DNA of 40,526 bases from Muribaculaceae bacterium (lineage in GTDB: Bacteria > Bacteroidota > Bacteroidia > Bacteroidales > Muribaculaceae): positions 1-40,526 of the forward strand of contig JAFSYB010000084.1 of assembly GCA_017443765.1 (NCBI GenBank). Reading direction: 5' to 3'. Made by a program: the position numbers and the translations under genes. Position 1 is the first letter of the stretch. Every line of letters begins with the position of its first letter. Positions 7,612 to 14,418 of this stretch are shown piece after piece. The notes below the pieces were generated by a model. That model searched no databases. It was not told where the DNA came from and saw only the letters and a program-made list of their open reading frames with translations.

Positions 7612-8652
7612 ATGAAAACAAAATATATCATCGTTGCTGCTGGGCTGGCAGCTGTGTTGCTGACGCACAGCTCGTGCGAAAAGGTGAGTCCGTCGGGTGT
7701 GCTCATGGCCGGCACGGCCGTTGAGGACCGCGTGCAGATGTCTGAAAAGTATTACAAGCAATACCTTGTTGATTACAAACTCGATGCCGACTTGATGTAT
7801 AAAGATGGCATGGATAACAAAGGCGAGTACACGTTTCTTGTCGGGGCCGACAGCCATTTGACTACCGATCCGGGTCGAATGGACGAGATGCTGCAAATAG
7901 GGCTTGACAACGACGACCTGCTCTATGTGCACCTGGGCGATATTGCCGACACCAAGCCCGAGTATTACATCGTGCTCGACTCTTTGCTTGCTCAGGCCAA
8001 AGGGCGTTATGTTGCCAAGAACTATGAGGTCAACGAGTATGGGCGCTTTATTTACAAACGCAATCCTTACGACATCATGGGCGAGGAATACGCAAGCATC
8101 AAGTACCCCTTTTTCCCGGTGGTCGGCAACCACGATCTCACGCACAACGGCTGGGCAATGTGGTGCAACATCTTCGGGTCGTCGTTCTATGAGTTTGATG
8201 TCTTTGTTGGAGATGACGAAGATACAGGAAAGTATAATTACGACCATTTCATCTTTTTAGACACAGCCAGTGGCACGCTGGGCAAGACGCAAATCGACCT
8301 TATCGAGAAGGGTGTGCTCGACGGCGATGTCCATTACCGCCACACATTTGTGTTCAGCCACACCAACATTTTCCGTCCATCGGCTTTGCAGTTTGCCTCC
8401 ACATTTGCCCGCGAAGAGACTTTCTTCCTGCTTAAGCAGTTCGAGGAGTGGGGGGCCGACATCGTGTTCTGCGGCCATGTGCACAAGTGGGACGAGCGCG
8501 AATACAACAAGGTGACCTACCTCACGCTCGACTCGATGAGCGAGCGCAACAGTCCCGAGCCGGGCGACTATCTGGTGCGCGTGCATGTGCTTGCTGACGG
8601 TTCCATCACCTGGGAACGTGTGCACATGAGCTACGTGGCCAAGAATGCCTGA
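7612..8652 (+). CDS. Calcineurin-like metallophosphoesterase lipoprotein
   Basis: 346 aa. The start MKTKYIIVAAGLAAVLLTHSSC is a signal peptide with a Bacteroidetes-style lipobox ending SSC, so the protein is probably membrane-anchored outside the cytoplasm. The metallophosphoesterase motifs occur in order: GADSHL in place of the usual D-x-H, VHLGDIADT (GD), VVGNHDLT (GNHD), FVFSHTNIF (H) and FCGHVHKWD (GHxH). Together these bind a dinuclear metal centre that hydrolyses phosphate esters. Substrate unknown. It is 38 bases behind the barrel gene and 36 bases ahead of the sirtuin gene, so all three may form one transcript. Confidence 0.88.
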   Translation: MKTKYIIVAAGLAAVLLTHSSCEKVSPSGVLMAGTAVEDRVQMSEKYYKQYLVDYKLDADLMYKDGMDNKGEYTFLVGADSHLTTDPGRMDEMLQIGLDNDDLLYVHLGDIADTKPEYYIVLDSLLAQAKGRYVAKNYEVNEYGRFIYKRNPYDIMGEEYASIKYPFFPVVGNHDLTHNGWAMWCNIFGSSFYEFDVFVGDDEDTGKYNYDHFIFLDTASGTLGKTQIDLIEKGVLDGDVHYRHTFVFSHTNIFRPSALQFASTFAREETFFLLKQFEEWGADIVFCGHVHKWDEREYNKVTYLTLDSMSERNSPEPGDYLVRVHVLADGSITWERVHMSYVAKNA

Positions 8653-8688
8653 CCGCCGCCCTGTTTCTCACAAAAACCATAACGAAGA

Positions 8689-9396
8689 ATGATACGTAAT
8701 CAGCACATCGTTTTCCTCACCGGTGCCGGCATGAGCGTGGAGAGTGGCCTGAGCACTTTCCGCGGTAAGGACGGATTGTGGAACAACAAAGACTGGCAAT
8801 ACTATGCCAGCACCGAAGGGCTGGACCAAGAGCCGGCCGAGTTTTTGCGTTTCTACAACTGGCGCCGACAGAAACTCGCCGAGGTTGCGCCCAACAACGC
8901 GCACCGCATGATGGCGGAGCTGGAGAAAACGAACCGGGTGACGATTATCACGCAAAATGTGGACGACCTGCATGAGCGTGCCGGCAGCACGCACGTGCTT
9001 CACCTGCATGGTGAATTGCGCAAAGTGTGCTCCTCGTTCAACCGCCTCGACGCGCGCTACATTCGCGACTATCCGCTCACCACGCCAATCCGTGTGGGCG
9101 ATGATGCCGGCGATGGCTCGCAGATGCGGCCATTTGTTGTGCTTTTTGGTGAGTTTGTTTCGGGCATGGACCAAGCGATGGCACTTGTTGGCGAGGCTGA
9201 TGTTTTCGTCGTGGTAGGCACCTCGTTGATGGTCTATCCGGCTAACGGCCTCATAAATTATGCCCGCGTCGATGTGCCCAGATTTGTCATCGACCCCGCC
9301 AATATGCCGCAGTGCGAGGAATTGGGCTTTGAGCACATTCAGGCCACGGCTGTCGGCGGCATGGCGGTGTTCCTCGAGCGCCTCACGACGTTGTGA
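8689..9396 (+). CDS. NAD-dependent protein deacylase (sirtuin, CobB class)
   Basis: 235 aa. Sirtuin motifs: TGAGMSVESGLSTFRG (NAD binding), ITQNVDDLHERAGS, the catalytic His107 in HLHGEL, and VVGTSLMVYPANGL. The protein carries FYNWRRQKL (Tyr56, Arg59), the Y-x-x-R pair that in CobB and SIRT5 accommodates succinyl- and malonyl-lysine, so a desuccinylase-type activity is likely. The four zinc-binding cysteines of most sirtuins are absent; only one Cys (114) lies in that region. It removes acyl groups from lysine while cleaving NAD to nicotinamide and O-acyl-ADP-ribose. It follows the phosphoesterase by 36 bases and faces the GH43 gene, with four bases between their stops. Confidence 0.92.
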   Translation: MIRNQHIVFLTGAGMSVESGLSTFRGKDGLWNNKDWQYYASTEGLDQEPAEFLRFYNWRRQKLAEVAPNNAHRMMAELEKTNRVTIITQNVDDLHERAGSTHVLHLHGELRKVCSSFNRLDARYIRDYPLTTPIRVGDDAGDGSQMRPFVVLFGEFVSGMDQAMALVGEADVFVVVGTSLMVYPANGLINYARVDVPRFVIDPANMPQCEELGFEHIQATAVGGMAVFLERLTTL

Positions 9397-9400
9397 GGTT

Positions 9401-10444
9401 TTATCGGGTGGTGGCCGGGGCTTCCTGTATGCCCCACGAGGCGCCATTGCCGGTCACGTGCGGCCAGCCGTCGCCGTCCCACTTCACCTCGTCGAGCCAG
9501 GCAATGCGCCCCTTCTCGGGTGCGGTGCGCAGGTAGCCGTGAAAGAACATCCAGGTCTTGCCTGCCTCGTCCTCAATAATTCGTGAGTTGTGGCCAGGGG
9601 CTATGCAAACATCGTTGGTGGTGAGCATGATTGTGCAGGCGTTGCCGAGCATGGGCATGCCTTCCTTGTCGTAGTACGGGCCAAACAGGTTGGTGGCGCG
9701 GCCCACCACCGTCTCGTAGGTGCTGCGCGCACCCTCGCAGCAGGCACCGATGCTGCAAAACAGGTAGTAGTAGTCGCCGCGCTTGTAGACGTACGGTGCC
9801 TCGAAACGTGTGCCAGCAATCTGGTGCTTCACGCTCAGGTCCTTCACCGCCAGACCGTCGTCGGTGAGCTCGATGAGCCAGATGCCGAACCAGCTTCCCC
9901 ACACGATGTATTTGTGGCCGTCGTCCTCGATGTAATTGGGGTCGATGGAGTTTCTCACGCCCACCTCGCCGCTGGAGAACAGTTTCCCGTCGCCCACGAG
10001 CTTGAAAGGCCCGGCGGCACTGCTGGCGGTGGCCACGCCAATGCTGGCGGCATCCACGCCGCCCCACGTCGAGAGCGCAAAGTAAAGCACATAACGGCCA
10101 TTTTGACGCGTGACGCACGGCGCCCAGTAGCGTTTCACCTCGGGTACAAAGGTGGGGTGGGGGTTGTCGCCAAAGGCATCGCCCACGCAGACCCAGTCAA
10201 CAAGATTCGAGCTGCGGTATACTTTCTCGCCAGTGGCAAGCAGATAGTAGTAGCCGTCGTCGCCACTGATGACGGTGGGGTCGGCAGCATCCTCGTCGAT
10301 TACGGGATTCCTGTATTGGCTGCCCGAGGGCTTCACACCCTGCGCCAGTGCCGACAGCGTGAGCACCAACGCAAACAACATCATCGCACACCGCACAGTG
10401 CCGCAGTGCATCGGGCGACGCCAACATTCGCTCATATACTCCAT
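9401..10444 (-). CDS. Glycoside hydrolase family 43, arabinanase-like, secreted
   Basis: 347 aa. Hydrophobic residues around MMLFALVLTLSALAQ act as signal peptide; the true start could be Met1 (10444) or Met12 (10411), because the first residues are an unusual extension. The five-bladed propeller catalytic triad of GH43 is visible: Asp55 (AADPTVI, base), Asp168 (SIDPNYI) and Glu215 (TRFEAPYVYKR, acid). The sequence resembles endo-arabinanase/arabinosidase subfamilies, so it should cleave alpha-1,5-arabinan side chains of plant pectin in the periplasm or at the surface. No SusC/SusD pair is visible, so it is an isolated enzyme rather than part of a complete polysaccharide utilisation locus here. 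Confidence 0.88.
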   Translation of the reverse strand: MEYMSECWRRPMHCGTVRCAMMLFALVLTLSALAQGVKPSGSQYRNPVIDEDAADPTVISGDDGYYYLLATGEKVYRSSNLVDWVCVGDAFGDNPHPTFVPEVKRYWAPCVTRQNGRYVLYFALSTWGGVDAASIGVATASSAAGPFKLVGDGKLFSSGEVGVRNSIDPNYIEDDGHKYIVWGSWFGIWLIELTDDGLAVKDLSVKHQIAGTRFEAPYVYKRGDYYYLFCSIGACCEGARSTYETVVGRATNLFGPYYDKEGMPMLGNACTIMLTTNDVCIAPGHNSRIIEDEAGKTWMFFHGYLRTAPEKGRIAWLDEVKWDGDGWPHVTGNGASWGIQEAPATTR

Positions 10445-10484
10445 ACTTTGATTGTTTTGTGGTTGTTCTTTCGTTTAGCGGCTG

Positions 10485-10492
10485 CAAATATA
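10485..10492 (-). promoter_or_regulatory. -7 box for the GH43 gene
   Basis: On the minus strand this reads TATATTTG, about 40 bases ahead of the start at 10444. A convincing -33 box at the usual distance is not seen. Confidence 0.5.
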
Positions 10493-10784
10493 CGAATATT
10501 TTTACGAAACAGCGGCATTGCGGCAACAAATTACCAAGCCCCGGCCTCCGAAACCTGAGTCAGATTCCGACCCGTCGGAGTGTGAAACCCTGGAAACCGC
10601 CCCAACGGAATAAGAAGCGGCAACTATCGGCGTGTTGTCTCCTCCAAGAAACCGGCTAAAACGAGCTGTGTGCGAAAAAGATTTGCCGGGCATCCACGAA
10701 AGACACAGTTTTGTCGTGCTTGGCACCCCCAACTTGCGCCGATGACGAAAAAAAATAAAAAATTATGGTTTTTTGGCGGCAAGC

Positions 10785-10816
10785 TTTGGCGAATTGAAAT
10801 ATTGTGCCTATATTTG
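10785..10816 (+). promoter_or_regulatory. Bacteroidetes-type promoter of sorting-domain protein
   Basis: TTTG at 10785-10788, exactly 20 bases, then TATATTTG at 10809-10816. The leader to the ATG at 10888 is about 65 bases. Confidence 0.75.
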
Positions 10817-10887
10817 CCACGACATTTCAAGCCATGGTGCTTCAAACGATAGACAAGAAAGTTTTAACCATTTTAAAATCTACAACT

Positions 10888-11661
10888 ATGAAGAAATTGT
10901 TTTGCATGATTGCGCTGGCGAGTATGGCACTGAGCGCCTGGTCACAAACCCCATTGAGGCTGAGCACCTATAACGGCACTGCCGTTGAGCGCTACGACGG
11001 CATGCAGTGCGACGTGACTGTTGACCGCTACCTGGTCAACGGCTGGAACACGGTGTCGCTGCCGTTTGCCATGAGCGAGCAGGAGATTGACGAAGCCCTG
11101 GGTCAGGGCGTGCAACTGGAGCGTCTGGTGAGTGTGTCGCAGCGCGGCACCGACATCACGCTGTACTTCCAGGACTGCAAGCGTGAGGGTATCCAGGCCA
11201 ATAAACCCTACATCCTCTATTATCCGGGCGAAACGGGCACAAAGACGCTTCGTGTGAACGCCTGCGTGGCCAACAAGGAATCGAAGGTGACGCTCACCAC
11301 CGCCAGCGGTGTGGAGGTGACCATGAGCGGTGCTGCCATGAAGACCAACGGAAAGGGCCTCTATGGCATTCTGGTGGTGAACAACAGCGATGCCAACTTC
11401 ACCCACATCGACAAGGACAACGTGTTCTACGCAACGCGCTGCTACATCAGCATCCCCGGCGACCAGCAGTACACGCTCACCGCCTGCCACTTCGCCCCCA
11501 GCGAGGTCACCAGCATCACCGACATTGCCGCCGAGAGCGACATTGTTGACGTGTACAATGTGCAGGGTATGCGCGTGGCGCACGCCATCACCGCCGGCGA
11601 GGTGAACAACCTGGAGCCGAGCATCTACATTGTGAACGGCCGCAAGGTGCTTGTGAAGTGA
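10888..11661 (+). CDS. Secreted protein with C-terminal sorting-like domain
   Basis: 257 aa from ATG 10888, which begins a clean signal peptide (MKKLFCMIALASMALSAWSQ); the frame is open for 84 bases upstream but includes the -7 region. The middle part (residues ~25-200) is a beta-rich domain of unknown function, with NGWNTVSLPFAM as in other Bacteroidales surface proteins. The C-terminal ~30 residues, VDVYNVQGMRV ... SIYIVNGRKVLVK, match the pattern of type IX secretion sorting domains and their shortened Bacteroidales relatives, suggesting export to the surface or a shared adhesion tail. Whether this host has a type IX system cannot be told from the window. A strong terminator follows. Confidence 0.75.
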   Translation: MKKLFCMIALASMALSAWSQTPLRLSTYNGTAVERYDGMQCDVTVDRYLVNGWNTVSLPFAMSEQEIDEALGQGVQLERLVSVSQRGTDITLYFQDCKREGIQANKPYILYYPGETGTKTLRVNACVANKESKVTLTTASGVEVTMSGAAMKTNGKGLYGILVVNNSDANFTHIDKDNVFYATRCYISIPGDQQYTLTACHFAPSEVTSITDIAAESDIVDVYNVQGMRVAHAITAGEVNNLEPSIYIVNGRKVLVK

Positions 11662-11703
11662 CGTCGGGCTGAAGCCATTTTCCCTGACACCGAAGAAAGC
11701 TCA

Positions 11704-11739
11704 CCCAGCCCGGCAGCGCAATGGCGCTGCCGGGCTGGG
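11704..11739 (+). terminator. Strong hairpin terminator
   Basis: Two perfect 16-base GC-rich arms (11704-11719 and 11724-11739) around AATG, followed by CTGTTCTT. It lies 43 bases after the stop of the sorting-domain gene and close to the end of the convergent regulator gene, so it may serve both strands. Confidence 0.8.
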
Positions 11740-11775
11740 CTGTTCTTGCGTGAGGCCTGCCGTTGGCTTCCCACC

Positions 11776-12363
11776 TTAAATCAGCGTGCTTTCGTCGATA
11801 AGGTTATGCAGCATGGCATACACCGTGAGACCGGCCACACTCCTGATGCCCGTTTTGTGAACAATGTTCTTGCGGTGGCTCATCACCGTGTGCGGCGACA
11901 CATGCAGCTGTTCGGCAATCTCTTTGTTGGTCAGCCCCTTGGCCACGAGCACCAGCACGGCCGTTTCGCGGGCCGACAGCTCGTAACCTGCCGGGGTGTC
12001 CCCGTCGGGCTGCGCCGGGTTGGCGGCTGCCGTGGTGGCGGCAATGAGGGTCTCGGCAATGGTGCCTCGGCTCTCGCGAATGTCCACCACGCCGTCGTAA
12101 CGGCGCAGCTTGAGCTGCTCAACGTATTGGTAGACCAGTGCCACCACCGGCAGGTGGCGGTCGCCCAGCACGTCGGTGAGATTCTCTACCAGTGTGGGGT
12201 TGAGCAGCACCACATCGGGGCGCGAGGCAATCACACGCTGGGCCGCGTCGCGAATGTCGCGCACCGGCTCCAGTACCTTGAACCGCGACACCTCGTGCAG
12301 CAGGGTGCACATGCCCGCCACCACCACCTCGCTCGGCTCGATTATCAGCACCCGTGTCTTCAT
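11776..12363 (-). CDS. LuxR/NarL-type regulator with atypical receiver lacking phospho-Asp
   Basis: 195 aa from the ATG at 12363, chosen over a GTG nine bases upstream because AGGAGG lies at proper distance and the ATG overlaps the upstream stop as ATGA. Residues 1-115 fold like a receiver domain (MKTRVLIIEPSEVV), but the phospho-acceptor position in VVLLNPTL is Asn55, and the acidic pocket is reduced to Glu9. The C-terminus (LSARETAVLVLVAKGL ... NKEIAEQLHVSPHTVMSHR) is a complete LuxR-type DNA-binding domain. It is probably not switched by phosphorylation. Coupling to the di-iron gene suggests a role in nitrosative or oxidative stress regulation, which is inference. Confidence 0.85.
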   Translation of the reverse strand: MKTRVLIIEPSEVVVAGMCTLLHEVSRFKVLEPVRDIRDAAQRVIASRPDVVLLNPTLVENLTDVLGDRHLPVVALVYQYVEQLKLRRYDGVVDIRESRGTIAETLIAATTAAANPAQPDGDTPAGYELSARETAVLVLVAKGLTNKEIAEQLHVSPHTVMSHRKNIVHKTGIRSVAGLTVYAMLHNLIDESTLI

Positions 12364-13058
12364 CGCCCGCACACCTCCTGTTCCAGTTGCTTCACGTAGG
12401 GCACCAGCACCTTTTCCTCAATCACGCTGTGGCGGTTCAGGTCGTTGGATACCTGCAGGATGTCGTATACCACATCCACGGCATCGTCGGTTGTGGCCTC
12501 CTCGGGCAGGTACTTGAAGATGATTTGCACCAGGTCGCTGAGCTTGTCCTCCAGGTCGCCGTGCTCCTCCACAAAGCTGTCGATGCGGTAGGTGTTGTCG
12601 CGCTCGCCGCGTTGCAGCCGCTCCACATGCGGGAACACCAGCTGCTCCTCGTGGGCGAAATGCTCGGCCACCTCGCGCTTGTACAGTGTGAAGAAGCGCA
12701 ACAGCACGGTGGACACACGCTCGGACAGGTGCTCCGCGATGTGGTGCAGGTGGTGCTCGATGTGCGGCAAGCGCTTGAGCACGTAGTAGTCGTGCGACTG
12801 GCGCAGGTAAGGCACCAGCTGGCCCATCGGCGTGCGCAAGATGCGCTCGCGGTCGGGCGCAAACCCCTCGTGGGTGTAGATGTCGCACAGCAGCAGGAAG
12901 AACTCGGCGCTCACGCCATGCTGGGCACACACCTGCTCAATCGACTTGTCGCCAAACCCCAGTGCCAGACCCATGCGCTGCAAAATCAGTACCAGCCCCG
13001 GCTCGGCGGTAATCAGCTCGCTCATCTTGCGGCCGCTGTCGTAGTGAATCGCTTTCAT
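12360..13058 (-). CDS. RIC/YtfE-type hemerythrin-like di-iron protein
   Basis: 232 aa. The C-terminal hemerythrin domain keeps the ligand set known from E. coli YtfE: His89 (RQSHDYY), a His in the 99-106 cluster (HIEHHLHH), His133 and Glu137 (HFAHEEQ), His166 (EEHGDLE), and His210 and Glu214 (RHSVIEE). The N-terminal ~75 residues correspond to the ScdA_N domain but lack the usual Cys-Cys pair, reading LGFGDKSIEQVCAQHGVS instead. RIC proteins repair iron-sulfur clusters damaged by nitric oxide or peroxide and can reduce NO in the cytoplasm. The stop overlaps the start of the LuxR-type gene by four bases. A promoter at 13078-13109 drives the pair. Confidence 0.88.
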   Translation of the reverse strand: MKAIHYDSGRKMSELITAEPGLVLILQRMGLALGFGDKSIEQVCAQHGVSAEFFLLLCDIYTHEGFAPDRERILRTPMGQLVPYLRQSHDYYVLKRLPHIEHHLHHIAEHLSERVSTVLLRFFTLYKREVAEHFAHEEQLVFPHVERLQRGERDNTYRIDSFVEEHGDLEDKLSDLVQIIFKYLPEEATTDDAVDVVYDILQVSNDLNRHSVIEEKVLVPYVKQLEQEVCGR

Positions 13059-13077
13059 CGTTTTCGAGAATATTCGG

Positions 13078-13109
13078 CAAATTTACCACAAAATTCTCGC
13101 CGCGCCAAA
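13078..13109 (-). promoter_or_regulatory. Promoter of the RIC/LuxR operon
   Basis: On the minus strand TTTG (13109-13106), exactly 20 bases, then TAAATTTG (13085-13078), 20 bases before the start codon. The -33 box sits inside a small inverted repeat (CGCCGC ... GCGGCG, about 13099-13120) shared with the divergent promoter. Confidence 0.75.
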
Positions 13110-13125
13110 AATTGCGGCGCGTTTC

Positions 13126-13156
13126 TTGCTTGTGTGCGATTATTTCAGTAATTTCG
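13126..13156 (+). promoter_or_regulatory. Promoter of the HD-domain gene
   Basis: TTG at 13126-13128, 20 bases, then TAATTTCG at 13149-13156, a one-base variant of the -7 consensus. The ATG at 13177 follows 20 bases later. Confidence 0.6.
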
Positions 13157-13176
13157 CAGATTCTTATGAAATCGTT

Positions 13177-13857
13177 ATGGAACCAACCCTTGAGCCCTTG
13201 AACGCTTTTGTGGAGCCTCAGCCGTGTGGCGTGGTAACCATCTCCTGCTCATGCCGTGACCTCGACATCGACGTTGAGGGAGCAACGCTCCGGGAGGCAA
13301 AACGCAACTTCTTGTCGCAACTGCCCGCGCGCTATGCCAATGCCGAGATTGTGTACCACACGCACTACGACCAGGAGCAATACCGGCAGCTGCTGCTCCG
13401 CGCCATCGACCTGTCGAGCACGCATCACTTGTCGCAGCGCGACAAGGGCGGCGAGCGCTATTTTGGCCATCCTGTGCGCGTGGCCGAGCGCTGCGATACC
13501 GATGAGCAGCGAATCGTGGCGCTCATACACGACTTGCTCGAGGACACCCCGGTTACGGCCCGGCAGCTGCTCGACGACGGCTTCCCGACGCACATCGTCG
13601 AGGCCCTCTTGGCAGTCACGCGCCGGCAAGGCGAGACCTATGAGCAGTTCATCGACCGGCTGGCAACCAACCCCATCGCACGCCGGGTGAAAATCGCCGA
13701 CCTGCTCGACAACATGGATGTCACCCGGCTCCCCATCCTCACCGACGACGACTGCCGCCGACTTCAGAAATACCACCGCTCCTGGCGCAAACTGCTGGCC
13801 ATTTCCCGAGCCCTGGGCGACCCGGAAAATGCAAGGCATGACGAGAATTATGAGTAA
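13177..13857 (+). CDS. RelA/SpoT-like HD-domain hydrolase
   Basis: 226 aa from ATG 13177; an upstream in-frame start would lie inside the promoter. The HD hydrolase motifs of the ppGpp-hydrolase (SpoT/MESH1) type are visible: GGERYFGHPVRVAE (His98), VALIHDLLEDT (His118-Asp119), VTRRQGETYEQFIDRL and RVKIADLLDNMDVT (Asp175). No synthetase, TGS or ACT domain follows, so this is a small standalone hydrolase. The first ~60 residues form an extra N-terminal domain of unknown role. It might degrade ppGpp or another nucleotide, but related proteins are often annotated only as phosphohydrolases. It is divergent from the RIC operon. Confidence 0.82.
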   Translation: MEPTLEPLNAFVEPQPCGVVTISCSCRDLDIDVEGATLREAKRNFLSQLPARYANAEIVYHTHYDQEQYRQLLLRAIDLSSTHHLSQRDKGGERYFGHPVRVAERCDTDEQRIVALIHDLLEDTPVTARQLLDDGFPTHIVEALLAVTRRQGETYEQFIDRLATNPIARRVKIADLLDNMDVTRLPILTDDDCRRLQKYHRSWRKLLAISRALGDPENARHDENYE

Positions 13858-13942
13858 ACGACGCGGCCTCGTCGGCGTATGTCAACACGCGCTCGATTCA
13901 TTTCCCAATTCCCCATTCCCCCTCCCGATTCCCCATTGAACA

Positions 13943-14119
13943 ATGCAGCTTTTCATCGTCTTCCTCGTTCTTGCCATAGCCCTTGGCTGGTGCCTGTGGC
14001 GCATCGCCGGCACCCTGCGCGGCCGCGGCGACTGCGGGTGCGGCAACAATTGTCATTGCAAGTCGGGCAAGTGCCACTGTAATGCGCACAGCGTAGCGAA
14101 AGATTGCAACAAGCGGTAG
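13943..14119 (+). CDS. Small Cys-rich single-pass membrane protein
   Basis: 58 aa. One N-terminal membrane helix (MQLFIVFLVLAIALGWCLW) is followed by an Arg-rich linker and a compact cysteine cluster, CGCGNNCHCKSGKCHC, then a short tail with one more Cys. Size, orientation and Cys tail resemble the FeoB-associated Cys-rich membrane proteins, which are thought to help iron transport, but no feoAB genes are in the window. The cluster could bind iron, zinc or copper ions. It lies 85 bases behind the HD gene and is followed by a hairpin at 14121-14154. The reading is short, but the composition is far from random. Confidence 0.65.
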   Translation: MQLFIVFLVLAIALGWCLWRIAGTLRGRGDCGCGNNCHCKSGKCHCNAHSVAKDCNKR

Positions 14120-14120
14120 C

Positions 14121-14154
14121 AGCAGTGATTGCGAGTGCTGGCAAACTCACTGCT
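14121..14154 (+). terminator. Hairpin after the Cys-rich gene
   Basis: Eight-base perfect arms AGCAGTGA (14121-14128) and TCACTGCT (14147-14154), two bases past the stop codon. No T-tract, so terminator strength is uncertain. Confidence 0.45.
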
Positions 14155-14362
14155 GGATCGCCCCTACCTATAATTCAGGCTCAATAACCTGTCGTGTGGG
14201 TAGTTGATTTGTCTAAAACGCCCATCCCCTGCGTCACCGTCTGCTTCGATGCTGTAAGGCAGCCGCGGCAATAAGCAGGGAGCGCATTCCACCATATCGG
14301 AGGCCAACAAAACCGCTCGATGCAATTTTTTTCGCTCAAAACCTTAAATTTCGCCCGAAAAA

Positions 14363-14394
14363 TTTGCGTTTTTCACATTTGAGTGTTAATTTTG
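14363..14394 (+). promoter_or_regulatory. Promoter of rprXY
   Basis: TTTG at 14363-14366, exactly 20 bases, then TAATTTTG at 14387-14394; a perfect match to the Bacteroidetes consensus. The ATG of rprX lies 25 bases downstream. The ~200 bases before it (14155-14362) show no gene. Confidence 0.82.
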
Positions 14395-14418
14395 CGGCCT
14401 ATTGTTAATTGAAAACGC

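Larger units (their letters stand above)
10445..10887. other. Divergent intergenic region
   Basis: It holds the -7 box of GH43 (10485-10492) and a full promoter for the plus-strand gene (10785-10816). Between them is GC-rich non-coding sequence with a short hairpin (TCCGAC/GTCGGA near 10567-10581). I see no gene in it. Confidence 0.6.

Noticed and set aside
10550..10640. Apparent similarity of CCTCCGAAACCTG here and at 24369
   Set aside because: Only about 13 bases match; flanks differ, so chance is the simpler explanation.
12372..12372. GTG start for the LuxR-type regulator
   Set aside because: The AGGAGG would be too close; the ATG at 12363 has proper spacing and the ATGA overlap.
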